Shown one piece after another: positions 39,204 to 48,847 of a DNA stretch of 64,000 nucleotides; the stretch's first letter is position 1; each line of letters starts with the position of its first letter. The stretch is from Polaromonas sp. Its GTDB lineage: Bacteria > Pseudomonadota > Gammaproteobacteria > Burkholderiales > Burkholderiaceae_C. The stretch spans positions 1-64,000 of the forward strand of contig NZ_JAQSDN010000039.1 of NCBI RefSeq assembly GCF_029945925.1. Reading direction: 5' to 3'. The translations under genes were made by a program, and so were the position numbers. The notes under the pieces are model-generated. The model saw only the letters and a program-made list of their open reading frames with translations. It did not search any database and was not told where the DNA came from.

Positions 39204-39219
39204 AAGGGCTCTGGCCCTT
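39204..39219 (+). terminator. Weak hairpin after the Crp/Fnr-family gene
   Basis: AAGGGC (39204-39209) pairs with GCCCTT (39214-39219) around TCTG, three bases after the stop codon. There is no T-tract, so terminator function is uncertain. The rest of the 132-bp gap to the next gene shows only a small GCTAT...ATAGC inverted repeat. Confidence 0.35.
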
Positions 39220-39333
39220 GTACTGATTGCGCAGACAGCTATCAAATGCATAGCATAAAGACGCTTCACTGCAAGCGGCGCTGAACGGCTGTCGGCGCCG
39301 GCCTGAGCGATACCGCCCTAAAATGGGCCCTTC

Positions 39334-40185
39334 ATGGCTGAACCCACTTCCCCCAAACCCCCTGTCTCCGGCGCGGCGGTGCGCATTCCCAGGGCGGTGC
39401 CCGCCCCGGGCGCCCCGGCACTGACGGTCCGTCTGAACAAACGCATGGCCGAACTCGGCCTGTGTTCGCGCCGCGAGGCCGACGACTGGATTTCGCGCGG
39501 CTGGGTCCGCGTGGACGGCCAGCCGGCGGTCGTGGGCCAGCCGGTGGCCGCCAATGCCCGCATCGAGGTGGCGCGCGAGGCCGAGCAGTACCAGCGCCAG
39601 CAGGTCACCATCCTGATCAACAAGCCGGTCGGCTATGTCAGCGGCCAGGCCGAAGACGGGCACGAACCCGCCGTGGTGCTGGTACAGCCGCAAAACCGCT
39701 GGCGCGAGTGCAACAGCCGCATGCGCTGGGGCCATGAGCAGTTGCGCGGCCTGGCGCCGGCGGGCCGGCTCGACATCGACTCGATCGGGCTGCTGGTGCT
39801 CACGCAGGACGGCCGCGTCGCGCGGCAACTGATCGGCGAGGACTCGGAGATCGAAAAGGAATACCTGGTGCGTGTCACGTATCAGGGTGAACATGGCGCC
39901 GAAACCGTCAACGTCCAGGCCGTGTTTCCACCGGAAAAACTCGCCTTGTTGCGCCACGGCCTGAGCCTGGACGGCGAGCCTTTGAAACCGGCGCGTGTCG
40001 AATGGCAAAACCCGGAGCAACTGCGCTTCGTGCTCAAGGAAGGCAAGAAGCGCCAGATCCGCCGCATGTGCGAGCAGGTCGGGCTGTTTGTGACGGGCCT
40101 CAAACGGGTGCGCATCGGCATGGTCAACCTCGGCCATCTGCCGGTCGGCCAGTGGCGCTACCTGGCGCCGCACGAACGGTTTTAA
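39334..40185 (+). CDS. RsuA/RluF-family rRNA pseudouridine synthase
   Basis: This 283-residue enzyme has an N-terminal S4 RNA-binding domain ([22 protein letters not shown]) and a pseudouridine synthase domain with catalytic Asp147 in [14 protein letters not shown], ending with [14 protein letters not shown]. It is most like RluF (23S rRNA U2604) rather than RsuA or RluB, but the exact site cannot be proven. The stop codon lies within an 8-bp target duplication of the MITE-like element that follows. Confidence 0.88.
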   Translation: MAEPTSPKPPVSGAAVRIPRAVPAPGAPALTVRLNKRMAELGLCSRREADDWISRGWVRVDGQPAVVGQPVAANARIEVAREAEQYQRQQVTILINKPVGYVSGQAEDGHEPAVVLVQPQNRWRECNSRMRWGHEQLRGLAPAGRLDIDSIGLLVLTQDGRVARQLIGEDSEIEKEYLVRVTYQGEHGAETVNVQAVFPPEKLALLRHGLSLDGEPLKPARVEWQNPEQLRFVLKEGKKRQIRRMCEQVGLFVTGLKRVRIGMVNLGHLPVGQWRYLAPHERF

Positions 40186-40421
40186 TCCGAATGGCACTTA
40201 CATAAGACAAAAAGTCTGTCATCCCGGCCTTGAGGAGCCTGCCCCGGACTCCGATCCCGGGGGGATCCATGCCGCATGTTCCACCGGGCAGGCCCGCGAG
40301 GCATGGATTGCGGGTCAAGCCCGCAATGACAACTTCGGGCGTCATCCACGTCCCCGCCTGTCATCCCGACTGGCAGCTTTCCTGGTATTCGCGGCTCAAG
40401 TAAGTGCCATTCGTTTTAATC
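40180..40421. mobile_element. MITE-like element with terminal inverted repeats and 8-bp target duplication
   Basis: The 226-bp element spans 40188-40413. It begins CGAATGGCACTTAC and ends with its exact reverse complement; similarity continues to 17 of 19 bases. It is flanked by the direct repeat TTTTAATC (40180-40187 and 40414-40421). The interior holds short palindromic segments such as CCCGGCCTTGAG and GCGGGTCAAGCCCGC and no ORF. This is the structure of a non-autonomous transposable element. A truncated relative lies at 46898-47005. The transposase family is unknown. No gene is seen in the 363-bp gap. Confidence 0.85.
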
Positions 40422-40548
40422 CCGGGTTGCTCCTGTTTCAGGAGCTGTCTGCGCCCGCCCCTATTGGGCTCAAGCCTGTTTTTGGTCATTAAATCACCCG
40501 GAAACGATGCGGGTGGACGCACCCGCTGCCGATCGCGACAATGGCGGC

Positions 40549-41877
40549 ATGACCACCCCATCGTCACGCCGTTCCGCACAGGCCCCCCTGGCTGACTGGC
40601 GCCGCCACCTGCACCTGTCCGACCTCCGGGGCCTCGCCCAACTCGCCACCCGGGGCACGCTGGGCATCACCGAGCTGGTCGAGAAGGTGCAGGGCAATGT
40701 CTACAAGGCGGTTGCCGCACCGTTTGGCGCGGCCGGGCAGAAGTTTGTGGACCGCACGGCGGGCGCCTCGGGTGTCCGCAAAAGCGGCATCACCGGCCTG
40801 GTCTACGGCAGCGTCAAGGGCGTGACGCGACTGGCCGGCGGCACCGTCGATGCCTTGTTGTCGCGCGTGGCGCCCAGGGCGGGGCCGCAGGCCTCGTCGC
40901 CGCAGCGCGAAGCCCTGTTGGCGGCGCTCAATGGCGTGCTCGGCGACCAGCTGCTGGACACCGCCAACCCGCTGGCCATCCGCATGAGCCTGCGCCACAA
41001 CGGCCAGTGCCTGCCCATGGACAAGGTCGCGCTCGCGCAGCATCTGCCGCGCGCGACGGGCAAGATCCTGCTGCTGGTGCACGGCCTGTGCATGAACGAC
41101 TTGCAGTGGCGCGCTGACAGCCCGGCCGATGGGCTGCCGGGCCACGGCCGGGACTACGGGGAGGGGCTCGCGCACGAGCTCGGCTACACCCCGGTGTACC
41201 TGCACTACAACACCGGCCTGCACACCTCGGTCAATGGTGGGCAGTTCGCCGCGTTGCTCGAGCAGCTATTGCAGGCCTGGCCGCAGGAGGTCGAGGCCTT
41301 GACCCTGCTGACCCACAGCATGGGCGGCCTGGTGGCACGCAGTGCCTGCCACAGCGCGGCAGCGCAGGGCATGCACTGGCCCAGCCGGCTGCGGCACCTG
41401 GTTTTTCTGGGCACACCGCACCATGGCGCGCCGTTTGCAAAAATCGGGAGCTGGGTGGACACCGTGCTCGGTGGCAACCCGCTGACCCGGCCGTTTGCAA
41501 AAATCGGTCAGATCCGCAGCGCGGGCATCACCGACCTGCGGCACGGCAATGTGCTGCCGGCCGACTGGCAGGGCGCCGACCGGTTTGCCGGTGGTCCGGA
41601 TACGCGGCAGCCTTTGCCGCTGCCGGCCGGTGTCGCCTGTTTTGCGGTGGCCGCCACGCTGGGCGGGGCCCCGGCGGCGGCAACAGCCGGGCGCAAGTTG
41701 GATGATGCCCTCGGCGATGGCCTGGTGCCGCTGTCCAGCGCGCTGGGCCAGCATGCCGAAGCGGCGCGCTGCCTGGCTTTCCCGGCCGACCGGCAATGGG
41801 TGGCGGCCGGGACCGGCCACATCGCTCTGATACACAGCCTGCCGGTCTACCAGCAGCTCAGGCGCTGGCTGGGGTGA
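40549..41877 (+). CDS. Alpha/beta-hydrolase, triacylglycerol lipase/PGAP1-like
   Basis: This ~442-residue protein has a ~170-residue Ala/Gly-rich N-terminal region and a C-terminal alpha/beta-hydrolase domain. Visible elements are the oxyanion strand ILLLVHGLCMNDLQW, the nucleophile elbow LTHSMGGLVARSA (Ser), the lid-side LVFLGTPHHGAPFAK, and likely catalytic Asp and His in GDGLVPLSSALG and GTGHIALIHS. No signal peptide is evident, so it is probably cytoplasmic. ATG 40549 is preferred. An in-frame ATG at 40507 adds 14 residues. The substrate, an ester or lipid, is unknown. Confidence 0.82.
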   Translation: MTTPSSRRSAQAPLADWRRHLHLSDLRGLAQLATRGTLGITELVEKVQGNVYKAVAAPFGAAGQKFVDRTAGASGVRKSGITGLVYGSVKGVTRLAGGTVDALLSRVAPRAGPQASSPQREALLAALNGVLGDQLLDTANPLAIRMSLRHNGQCLPMDKVALAQHLPRATGKILLLVHGLCMNDLQWRADSPADGLPGHGRDYGEGLAHELGYTPVYLHYNTGLHTSVNGGQFAALLEQLLQAWPQEVEALTLLTHSMGGLVARSACHSAAAQGMHWPSRLRHLVFLGTPHHGAPFAKIGSWVDTVLGGNPLTRPFAKIGQIRSAGITDLRHGNVLPADWQGADRFAGGPDTRQPLPLPAGVACFAVAATLGGAPAAATAGRKLDDALGDGLVPLSSALGQHAEAARCLAFPADRQWVAAGTGHIALIHSLPVYQQLRRWLG

Positions 41878-41917
41878 GCGCTCAGACCGCCACCGGCAGC
41901 CGCATCAGCATCAGCCC

Positions 41918-41952
41918 CTAATTCAAGGCTAATTCAGTCCGGCGAAGATATA
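41918..41952 (+). promoter_or_regulatory. Tandem 11-bp response-regulator boxes upstream of the two-component operon
   Basis: CTAATTCAAGG (41918-41928) and CTAATTCAGTC (41929-41939) are direct repeats with an 11-bp period, followed by a GATATA -10-like element (41947-41952). OmpR/PmrA-class regulators bind such phased direct repeats, which suggests autoregulation by the regulator encoded downstream. Confidence 0.55.
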
Positions 41953-41978
41953 GCCTCCACCACCACACCCTGCCCGCC

Positions 41979-42368
41979 ATGGACACCTTTGCCGAACGTG
42001 TTGCCCGCGCCATCCTGCTCGCCGCCGGTGTGAGCGCCGTGTTTGTCCTGCTGGCCCTGCCGCCAGCGGACGGTGCGGCGCTGCCGCTGCTGCTGCACCA
42101 CCAGTTCCTGATCGGCTTGCTGGCGGCCGCGCTGCTGGGCGCCGTGCTGGTGCGGACCCTCCGGCCGGCCGTTGTGGCGGCGGGCCTGCTCAGCCAGGCC
42201 GGCTTTGTCGGCATTGCGCTGGCCACGCCCGGCTTCAGCGCAACCACCGCCTTCTACCTGAACGTCGCCGGTATGGCCGCCCTGCTGTGCGTGGGCGCCC
42301 TGTTGCTGCAGGCCGCCAGGCAGCAGGCGCGCTGGGAAGGCCTGTCGCCGCGGCACGGGGAGGCATGA
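41979..42368 (+). CDS. Small polytopic membrane protein of unknown function
   Basis: This 129-residue protein has about four hydrophobic segments (ARAILLAAGVSAVFVLLAL; FLIGLLAAALLGAVLV; AVVAAGLLSQAGFVGIALA; YLNVAGMAALLCVGALLLQ) and a charged C-terminus. I do not recognise the family. It is the first gene of a three-gene operon and overlaps the response regulator by ATGA, so it may act as an accessory sensor or signal modulator for the two-component pair. That function is inferred only from position. Confidence 0.75.
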   Translation: MDTFAERVARAILLAAGVSAVFVLLALPPADGAALPLLLHHQFLIGLLAAALLGAVLVRTLRPAVVAAGLLSQAGFVGIALATPGFSATTAFYLNVAGMAALLCVGALLLQAARQQARWEGLSPRHGEA

Positions 42369-43060
42369 TGCGCGTCCTGCTGGTGGAAGACGACGACATG
42401 ATCGGCCGCAGCCTGCAACAGGCGCTGGAGACCAACGGCTGGTCGGTGGACTGGGTGCGCGACGGCCTGCTGGCACAAAGCGCGCTGGCCGACGGCGCTT
42501 ACGCTTGCGTGTTGCTGGACCTGGGCCTGCCCAAGCGCGACGGCGTCGAGGTGTTGCGCCAGGCCCGCGTCCGCGGGGATGCTACGCCGGTGCTGGTGCT
42601 CACCGCGCGCGATGGCCTGGACGACCGGATTGCCGGGCTGGACCTGGGGGCCGACGACTACCTCATCAAGCCCTACGAGTTTCGCGAGCTGCTGGCACGC
42701 ATGCGCGCCGTCATCCGGCGGCGCGACGGCAGCGCGCATTCGGTGATCGGCAACGCCGTGGTGCAGCTGGACCTGACCACGCGTGAGGTGCTGGTCAACG
42801 GCGAACCCTCGGCGCTGTCTGCGCGCGAGTACGCGCTCCTTCACGCCTTGCTGGAAAGGCCGGGCGCCATCCTGTCGCGCGACCAGCTTGAAAACCGCAT
42901 CTACGGCTGGGGCGAGGAAGTCATGAGCAATGCGGTGGATGTGCTGATCCACGGCATGCGCAAGAAACTGGGGGCCGACACCATCCGCAACGTGCGCGGC
43001 CTGGGGTGGCGCATCACCGGTACGCCGGCAGCGTCTCCCGCCTCCGGAGACTCGGCATGA
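42365..43060 (+). CDS. OmpR-family response regulator (QseB/PmrA-like)
   Basis: This ~231-residue regulator has a CheY-like receiver (VEDDDMIG; phosphoacceptor Asp51 in VLLDLGLPKRDG counting from MRVLLVE; KPYEFRELLARM) and an OmpR-type winged helix (LSAREYALLHALLERPGAILSR ... NAVDVLIHGMRKKLG). ATG 42365 overlaps the membrane-protein stop; ATG 42368 is equally possible. It pairs with the overlapping kinase gene. The 11-bp direct repeats at 41918 and 44423 are likely targets. Confidence 0.9.
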   Translation: MMRVLLVEDDDMIGRSLQQALETNGWSVDWVRDGLLAQSALADGAYACVLLDLGLPKRDGVEVLRQARVRGDATPVLVLTARDGLDDRIAGLDLGADDYLIKPYEFRELLARMRAVIRRRDGSAHSVIGNAVVQLDLTTREVLVNGEPSALSAREYALLHALLERPGAILSRDQLENRIYGWGEEVMSNAVDVLIHGMRKKLGADTIRNVRGLGWRITGTPAASPASGDSA

Positions 43061-44415
43061 TGATCCACGTTTTCCCCTCGGGCCGGCTGTGTTCGCTGCG
43101 CCGCGCGCTGCTGCTGTGGCTGCTGCCGGTGTTTTTGCTGGTGGGGGCGGCGTCAGCCGGTTTCGCCTACTGGACCTACAACCGCATGGTGGCCACCTTC
43201 ATGGACAGCCAGATGGAGTTGCTGGCTGAATCCATGGTGGCGCAGGAGCAGGACATGGTGTGGCCCGCGTTGACGGGTGAGCAGATCCACAAATGGGGTA
43301 GTTATGTGGTGCAGGTGTTCGACGCGGACGGCCGAGTCCGCTCCAACTCCTGGCCGGAATTGGCGCCCCGCCTGCAGCCGGCGGGCGGGTTTCATGACAT
43401 CAAGGCAAACGGCGCACGCTGGCGCAGCTACACCACGCCGGTGAACGAGGCTTCGGGTTCACGCCGCGTGCAGGTGTTGCAAAGCGGCGAGTTTCGCCGC
43501 CACCTGGCCGCCGAACGGGCTGGCAGCGCGATTTTGCCGGTGATCATCTTGCTGCCGCTGTCGGCCTTTGTCCTCTGGTGCGTGGCCGCGATGATGTCGC
43601 GTGCCATCGGAGACATCGCACGCCAAGCCTCGGCTCAGGACGAAAACAGCATTGCCGAGCTGCCGCTGGACCGGGTGCCGCGTGAAATTGCGCCGCTGGT
43701 TATTTCCTTCAACAGCCTGTTGACGCGGCTGCGGGATGCGTTTGCCACGCAGAGGCGTTTTGTACAGGACGCCGCGCACGAGCTGCGCACGCCCATCACG
43801 GCGGTGAGCCTGCAACTGGAGAACCTGCGCGGCGACTTTGCGGCAGGCGCGCCGGCGCAACGTTTTGCGCAACTGGAAGCCGGTGTGCAGCGCGCGCAGC
43901 GGCTGGTTGATCAACTGCTCAGGTTGTCGCGTCAGCAGTCCGTGGGCGCGGAATCTCCGTCCATTCCGGTCAATGTGCACGAGGTGCTGCGCGAAAGCAT
44001 CAACACGCTGATTGCGCTGGCCGACCAGCGCAACATTGATCTCGGCCTGGAGGAATCCGGCTTGCCTTCGGAGGCCACCATGCTGACCTGCTCCAGCGGT
44101 GACCTGCGCAGCGTGGTTGACAACATGATAGAAAACGCCCTGCGTTATTCCCCGGAAGGCGGCGTGGTGGATGTGCGTGTCAGGAAGAGCCAGGGGAAAC
44201 TGGCCATCGAGGTGGCAGACACCGGCCCCGGCATTCCGCCGGAGCTGCTGGACCGCGTGTTCGACCGGTTCTATCGCGTGCCGGGAAGCGATGTGCGCGG
44301 CAGCGGGCTGGGCCTGTCCATTGCCCAGTCGGCCGCACAACGTTGCAGCATGCGCATCAGCCTGCGCAATCGGGACGACCGCAGCGGGCTGGTGGCGCGC
44401 GTCGAGACGGTTTGA
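43057..44415 (+). CDS. Sensor histidine kinase (QseC/PmrB-like)
   Basis: This 452-residue membrane kinase has a TM helix ([22 protein letters not shown]), a ~115-residue periplasmic sensor region, a second TM ([21 protein letters not shown]), a HAMP-like linker, an H-box [20 protein letters not shown], an N-box [13 protein letters not shown] and G-boxes [12 protein letters not shown] and [14 protein letters not shown] 43057 overlaps the regulator stop (ATGA), rejecting the longer reading. The signal is unknown; relatives sense iron, antimicrobial or hormone-like cues. Confidence 0.9.
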   Translation: MMIHVFPSGRLCSLRRALLLWLLPVFLLVGAASAGFAYWTYNRMVATFMDSQMELLAESMVAQEQDMVWPALTGEQIHKWGSYVVQVFDADGRVRSNSWPELAPRLQPAGGFHDIKANGARWRSYTTPVNEASGSRRVQVLQSGEFRRHLAAERAGSAILPVIILLPLSAFVLWCVAAMMSRAIGDIARQASAQDENSIAELPLDRVPREIAPLVISFNSLLTRLRDAFATQRRFVQDAAHELRTPITAVSLQLENLRGDFAAGAPAQRFAQLEAGVQRAQRLVDQLLRLSRQQSVGAESPSIPVNVHEVLRESINTLIALADQRNIDLGLEESGLPSEATMLTCSSGDLRSVVDNMIENALRYSPEGGVVDVRVRKSQGKLAIEVADTGPGIPPELLDRVFDRFYRVPGSDVRGSGLGLSIAQSAAQRCSMRISLRNRDDRSGLVARVETV

Positions 44416-44422
44416 GCACCTG

Positions 44423-44476
44423 CTCATTTCCAGCTAAGACTTCGCTCATGGTCGCCTAATTTGCCCCAAATACAGT
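44423..44476 (+). promoter_or_regulatory. Four phased 11-bp direct repeats and -10 upstream of small secreted protein gene
   Basis: CTCATTTCCAG (44423), CTAAGACTTCG (44434), CTCATGGTCGC (44445) and CTAATTTGCCC (44456) follow each other in exact 11-bp steps, each starting CT[A/C]A. A TACAGT -10 follows at 44471-44476. This matches multi-site OmpR-family binding. The neighbouring two-component regulator is the likely binder. Confidence 0.55.
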
Positions 44477-44559
44477 GAGGTCACGGTTGAAGTTGGAGCC
44501 CGAAAGGGCCGGCACAACCGACAACCCGGTTCTCAACCATCCACTGAAAGGTCATCATC

Positions 44560-44865
44560 ATGAACAAGTCTTACGCCCTCATCGCCCTCGCTACCTTTGC
44601 TGCCATCGCTTCCACCGGCGTGCGCGCCGAAACGCCCGATCCGGTCTCGCAGTTTGCGCTGCAGTCCGAAGGCAGCCGCACCCGCGCCGAAGTCATGGCC
44701 GAAGCCAGCGCCAAAGTGAAAACCCACAGCCAGGAGCCCGCGGGTTCACGTGTGGCTGCCACCGTGCAGTCCGCCGTGCCCACCGCCATCGTGCGTGGTG
44801 AGGCTGCGCAGGCCCTGCGTCTGGGCAAGATCCGCAGCGGCGAGCTGACTGGCCTGGAAGGCTGA
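44560..44865 (+). CDS. Small exported protein, DUF4148-like
   Basis: This 101-residue protein has signal peptide MNKSYALIALATFAAIASTGVRA, then a polar, helix-prone mature region (SRTRAEVMAEASAKVK). It resembles short periplasmic proteins of the DUF4148 type that are common in Burkholderiales. AAAGGTCATC precedes the ATG. It lies just downstream of the two-component operon behind its own promoter with four candidate regulator boxes, so it is probably a direct output of that system. The function is unknown. Confidence 0.75.
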   Translation: MNKSYALIALATFAAIASTGVRAETPDPVSQFALQSEGSRTRAEVMAEASAKVKTHSQEPAGSRVAATVQSAVPTAIVRGEAAQALRLGKIRSGELTGLEG

Positions 44866-44919
44866 GCCGGCCATCGGTCGCGGGCCCCGGGGCGCATCCC
44901 GGACCCGCGATAATCAGGT

Positions 44920-44947
44920 CTTGAAATATGCGACGACGCCCCTAACT
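44920..44947 (+). promoter_or_regulatory. Candidate sigma-32 (heat-shock) promoter of htpG
   Basis: CTTGAAA (44920-44926) and CCCCTAACT (44939-44947), 12 bp apart, resemble the RpoH consensus CTTGAAA and CCCCATNT. The -35 match is exact; the -10 match is partial. The position 47 bp before the htpG ATG is suitable. It overlaps the terminator hairpin at 44936-44957. Confidence 0.5.
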
Positions 44948-44964
44948 CCAGGGGCGTTTGTTTT
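44936..44964 (+). terminator. Intrinsic terminator upstream of htpG
   Basis: ACGCCCCT (44936-44943) pairs with AGGGGCGT (44950-44957) around AACTCC, followed by TTTGTTTTA. It terminates the small exported protein transcript and shares bases with the candidate htpG promoter. Confidence 0.75.
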
Positions 44965-44993
44965 ATTCCCCCTGATTTTCAAGAACCCACCAC

Positions 44994-46874
44994 ATGAGCA
45001 AGCAAACCCTCTCCTTCCAGGCCGAAGTGGCCCAGCTGCTGAAGCTGGTCACCCATTCGCTGTATTCCAACCCCGACATTTTCCTTCGTGAGCTGGTCTC
45101 CAATGCCTCGGATGCCTGCGACAAGTTGCGTTTTGAAGGCCTGAACCATCCGGAACTCTACGAAGACGCACCCGATCTCGGTGTGCGCGTGAGCTTCGAC
45201 AAGGCGGCCAAAACCATCACCATCACCGACAACGGCATCGGCCTGTCGCAGATCGAGGCGGTGGAACACCTGGGCACGATCGCCAAAAGCGGCACGCGTG
45301 ATTTCATGGCCAAACTCTCGGGCGACCAGAAAAACGACGCGCAGCTGATCGGCCAGTTCGGCGTCGGTTTTTATTCCGGCTTCATCGTGGCCGACAAGAT
45401 CACCGTCGAGAGCCGCCGCGCCGGACTGCCGGTGGCCGAAGGTGTGCGCTGGAGCAGCGCCGGCACCGGCGACTTCGAGGTCGAGACGATAGAGCGTGCC
45501 GAGCGCGGCACCAGCGTCATCCTGCACCTCAAGGACGACGCCAGCGAGTACCTCAACACCTGGAAACTCAAAAGCATCATCAGCAAGTACTCCGACCACA
45601 TTTCCCTGCCCATCCTGATGCGGAAGGAAGAATGGAAGGAAGGCGAGAACGACCAACCCGGCGAAATGGTGACCAGCGACGAGTGGGAAACCGTGAACCA
45701 GGCCGCAGCCCTGTGGACGCGCGCCAAGAAGGACATCACGCAAGAGCAGTACGACGAGTTCTACAAACAGATCAGCTACGACAACCAAAGCTCGCTGGCC
45801 AGCACGCATAACCGCGTCGAAGGTGCGACCGAATACACGCAGCTGCTTTACATCCCGGCCAAGGCGCCCATGGATTTGTTCAACCGCGACAAGGCCGCCG
45901 GCGTCAAGCTCTACGTCAAGCGCGTCTTCATCATGGACGACGCGCAGGCGCTGCTGCCGGTGTACCTGCGTTTCGTCAAGGGCGTGGTCGATTCCTCCGA
46001 CCTGCCGCTCAACGTCTCGCGCGAGCTGCTGCAGGAAAGCCGCGCCGTCAAGGCCATCCGTGAAGGCTGCACCAAACGCGTGTTGTCCATGATCGAGGAC
46101 CTGGCCGCCAACGAGCCGGAAAAGTTTGCCAGCTTTTACGCTGAGTTCGGCGCCGTGCTCAAGGAAGGCCTGGGCGAAGACTTCGCCAACCGCGAGCGCC
46201 TGGCCAAGCTGCTGCGTTTTGCCAGCTCGACCACCGACACCACCAGCGTCGGGTTGGCCGACTACAAGGCGCGCATGAAGGAAGGGCAGGACGCGATTTA
46301 CTACATCACGGCCGACACCCAGGCTGCCGGCAAGAACAGCCCGCAGCTCGAGATCTTCCGCAAGAAGGGCATCGAGGTGCTGCTCATGACCGACCGTGTC
46401 GATGAGTGGGCGCTGAACTACCTGCATGAGTTCGACGGCACACCGCTGCAGTCGGTGGCCAAGGGCGCGGTGGACCTGGGCAAGCTGCAGGACGAGGACG
46501 AGAAAAAAGCCGCCGAGGAAGCGCAGACCCAGTTCAAGCCCGTGCTCGACAAACTCAAGGAAGCGCTCAAGGACAAGGCCTCCGACGTGCGCGCCACCAC
46601 GCGCCTGGTTGACTCACCGGCCTGTCTGGTGGTGCAGGAAGGTGACATGTCGACGCAGCTGGCGCGCATGCTCAAGCAGGCCGGCCAGGCCGCGCCCGAG
46701 GTCAAGCCGATTCTGGAGATCAATGCCCAGCACCCACTGGTCAAAAAGTTAGAGGGCAGCGAACACTTCGACGATCTCGCCCACATCCTGTTCGACCAGG
46801 CGCTGCTGGCTGAAGGCGGTTTACCCGATGACCCGGCGGCTTATGTGAAGCGGGTCAACGCCTTGCTGCTCTGA
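44994..46874 (+). CDS. htpG: Molecular chaperone HtpG (Hsp90 family)
   Basis: This 626-residue bacterial Hsp90 starts [19 protein letters not shown]. The N-terminal GHKL ATPase shows [38 protein letters not shown] and [15 protein letters not shown]. The middle domain has the catalytic-arginine region ([14 protein letters not shown]), and the C-terminal dimerisation domain is present. Length and motifs are full and normal. It is an ATP-dependent cytosolic chaperone. It is monocistronic with a candidate heat-shock promoter. Confidence 0.97.
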   Translation: MSKQTLSFQAEVAQLLKLVTHSLYSNPDIFLRELVSNASDACDKLRFEGLNHPELYEDAPDLGVRVSFDKAAKTITITDNGIGLSQIEAVEHLGTIAKSGTRDFMAKLSGDQKNDAQLIGQFGVGFYSGFIVADKITVESRRAGLPVAEGVRWSSAGTGDFEVETIERAERGTSVILHLKDDASEYLNTWKLKSIISKYSDHISLPILMRKEEWKEGENDQPGEMVTSDEWETVNQAAALWTRAKKDITQEQYDEFYKQISYDNQSSLASTHNRVEGATEYTQLLYIPAKAPMDLFNRDKAAGVKLYVKRVFIMDDAQALLPVYLRFVKGVVDSSDLPLNVSRELLQESRAVKAIREGCTKRVLSMIEDLAANEPEKFASFYAEFGAVLKEGLGEDFANRERLAKLLRFASSTTDTTSVGLADYKARMKEGQDAIYYITADTQAAGKNSPQLEIFRKKGIEVLLMTDRVDEWALNYLHEFDGTPLQSVAKGAVDLGKLQDEDEKKAAEEAQTQFKPVLDKLKEALKDKASDVRATTRLVDSPACLVVQEGDMSTQLARMLKQAGQAAPEVKPILEINAQHPLVKKLEGSEHFDDLAHILFDQALLAEGGLPDDPAAYVKRVNALLL

Positions 46875-46897
46875 AAGCGGCATAAGGTGGGTTAAAG

Positions 46898-47005
46898 CGA
46901 ATGGCACTTGCATAAGCAAAAAAAGGCTGTCATCCCGGCCTTGAGCCGGGATCCATGCCGCATGTTCCAGCGCAGGCCCGCGAGGCATGGATTGCGGGTC
47001 AAGCC
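46898..47005. mobile_element. Truncated copy of the MITE-like element
   Basis: CGAATGGCACTTGCATAAG matches the left end of the element at 40188 with one A-to-G change. The following 90 bases align closely, without a 24-base insertion present in the first copy. Similarity stops at ~47005, so the right half and its terminal repeat are missing. It lies between htpG and the M23 peptidase gene (convergent). Confidence 0.75.
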
Positions 47006-47050
47006 AGATGATCGAAACCCCTCTGCTGGCAACGAGCCTGCATGGGCATT

Positions 47051-47746
47051 TCAAGGCTGCTTGCCGCCCAGGTGTTCAAACGGATTGATCGGCTCGCCCT
47101 TCCACCATTGCTTCTCCGGGCCGAGCCTGAAGATGGCGAAATGCAGGTGGGGTGCATCCGGATTGGCATTGCCGCTGGAGCCGACATACCCAATTACGCT
47201 GCCGCGGCGTAGGTTCTGGCCTTCCTTCAAGCCTGCCGCATAAGCGTCCAGGTGCGCATAGTAGTAGGCCAATCGCCTCGTCGCATCGAACTGGTAAATC
47301 GTGATGCCGCCGGGCTTGCTCAAAAACAGCTTGGCGATGGGTCCGTCGTCCACCGCGAGCACGGGCGTGCCGCGGGGGGCGTGGATGTCGATGGCTTCAT
47401 GGCCGCGCTGGTTGCGGTCCCGGCCGTCGGCAAAGGTATCGCGCAGGTCCCGGGCCAGCATGCCCTGCACCGGCAGCTGCAACGCCGGCACCTCTGCTGC
47501 AGGCGCCGGGGCTTGCGTTGGCGCCGGGGCTTGCGTTGGCGCCGGGGTTGGCGTTTGCGGGGCTGAGGGGGGCGGTGCTGGCGTTGCCGCGGATGAAGCC
47601 GGCGCCGGCGGCATTGTTGCCCTTGACGTTGGTGGCGGCGATGCTGGCGGTTCCGGCGCCGGGCTGATCAGCACCCAGAGCACACCCGCGGCAAAGGCTG
47701 CCGCACCTGCCCAGGCGCCCCAGCGCCTGGCGGGGCGATCAGGCAT
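47051..47746 (-). CDS. M23-family LytM peptidase, membrane-anchored
   Basis: This 231-residue protein has an N-terminal membrane helix ([19 protein letters not shown]), a ~65-residue Pro/Ala-rich linker with tandem PAPTQA units, and a LytM domain. Zinc ligands and active-site residues are seen in [10 protein letters not shown] (HxxxD) and APHLHFAIF (HxH), so it should be an active peptidoglycan endopeptidase. ATG 47746 overlaps the end of the L,D-transpeptidase gene by 8 bp. The pair are co-transcribed cell-wall enzymes, one cutting and one making cross-links. Confidence 0.87.
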   Translation of the reverse strand: MPDRPARRWGAWAGAAAFAAGVLWVLISPAPEPPASPPPTSRATMPPAPASSAATPAPPPSAPQTPTPAPTQAPAPTQAPAPAAEVPALQLPVQGMLARDLRDTFADGRDRNQRGHEAIDIHAPRGTPVLAVDDGPIAKLFLSKPGGITIYQFDATRRLAYYYAHLDAYAAGLKEGQNLRRGSVIGYVGSSGNANPDAPHLHFAIFRLGPEKQWWKGEPINPFEHLGGKQP

Positions 47747-48764
47747 GGACGTCCACCGCAAAACCGGTCTGGACCACCTGGGCCAGGCGCAACACGTCCC
47801 AGTTGGTCAGGTGGATGCAGCCATTGGTTTCTGCGGTGCCGACGCGTGATGGGTCGGGGGTACCGTGGATGCCCCAGTGCGGCTTGCTGAGCCCGAGCCA
47901 GTACACGCCCACCGGGTTGTTGGGACCGGCGGCAATATCGGTTTTGGCATTGGTTTTTTTCGCGTTCTTGAGCAGCGCGGGATCGTAGGTGAACACCGGG
48001 TCTTTGGCGGCATTCCTGATTTCCATGCGGCCAAGGGGCAGCGGGTCCGACGTGCCGCCTATGCTGACCGGGAAGGCCGCCACCGGCAAATCCGCCTTTT
48101 CGAGCAGGTAGAGCACGCGCTCCGACTTGTCGATGCGAATGGATGCCGCCTTGCTCGTCGGACTGTCGGTGCCGGAAGCCGGCGCAACAATCTTGTCGCC
48201 GGCCTCGAAGCGGCTGCCGCGGTTGGCGTCACGCAGCCACTTCGCGCTGCAATGGAATTTTTCTGCCAGCGCCTCCTGGACGGTTTCATAGTCCAGCGAC
48301 TTGAGCCCGGCCCGTTCCATCATGTCCGCAGGGGTTTTGGTGAAGGGGCCTGCCGCGTCCTCCTTGCTGATGGTGTACTCGGCCAGCAGGGGCGCAGGCG
48401 ACGGGCCCGCCAGGGTTTTCCAGGTTTCGCTGTCGATGCGGCCGGTGGACTTGAGGTTGTTTGCCGTCTGAAACGCGGCCACCATGCGGCGCATGTTGGT
48501 CCCGAAGGCGCCGTCCATCTCGCCGGGAGAAAACCATGCGCGATCGAGCAGAATCTGCGCGCGCAAGACGGCTTCGCCGCGTGCGCCCGAGGCCAGGACC
48601 GGCGTATCGGTGGCTGCGTTCACACGCGCCATCATGGCCGCGCCGGTCTGGCTGCCGGCCTTTGTCCGGCGCTGGTGTTGTGGGACGGCGGCCGCGGGAA
48701 ACGCGGCGCCGGCGGCCAGCCAGCAAAGCAGATGGCGGCGGGCAAGAGGGGAGCTTGTTTGCAT
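47739..48764 (-). CDS. L,D-transpeptidase with N-terminal peptidoglycan-binding domain
   Basis: This 341-residue exported protein has signal region [18 protein letters not shown], a PG-binding domain (residues ~60-120; [19 protein letters not shown]) and a C-terminal YkuD domain with [17 protein letters not shown] and the catalytic Cys in [15 protein letters not shown]. The usual SHGC(I/V)R(L/M) motif is TNGCIHL here, so the His before the Gly is replaced by Asn and the Arg by His; the Cys is kept. ATG 48764 is chosen over an upstream in-frame start that lacks a signal peptide at its N-terminus. It forms 3-3 cross-links or attaches proteins to peptidoglycan. Confidence 0.85.
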   Translation of the reverse strand: MQTSSPLARRHLLCWLAAGAAFPAAAVPQHQRRTKAGSQTGAAMMARVNAATDTPVLASGARGEAVLRAQILLDRAWFSPGEMDGAFGTNMRRMVAAFQTANNLKSTGRIDSETWKTLAGPSPAPLLAEYTISKEDAAGPFTKTPADMMERAGLKSLDYETVQEALAEKFHCSAKWLRDANRGSRFEAGDKIVAPASGTDSPTSKAASIRIDKSERVLYLLEKADLPVAAFPVSIGGTSDPLPLGRMEIRNAAKDPVFTYDPALLKNAKKTNAKTDIAAGPNNPVGVYWLGLSKPHWGIHGTPDPSRVGTAETNGCIHLTNWDVLRLAQVVQTGFAVDVHA

Positions 48765-48847
48765 GTAGAAGATTCCGTAGGCCCGGTATGGGTCCAACCC
48801 ATGGTAGGACCGGCCGCAGTCGGATCTTGTCAGCAAACAGCGTGTTG

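Noticed and set aside
44979..46427. 482-codon antisense frame opposite htpG
   Set aside because: htpG on the plus strand is complete with all Hsp90 motifs; the antisense frame has shadow composition (His/Val/Gly rich) and no domain.
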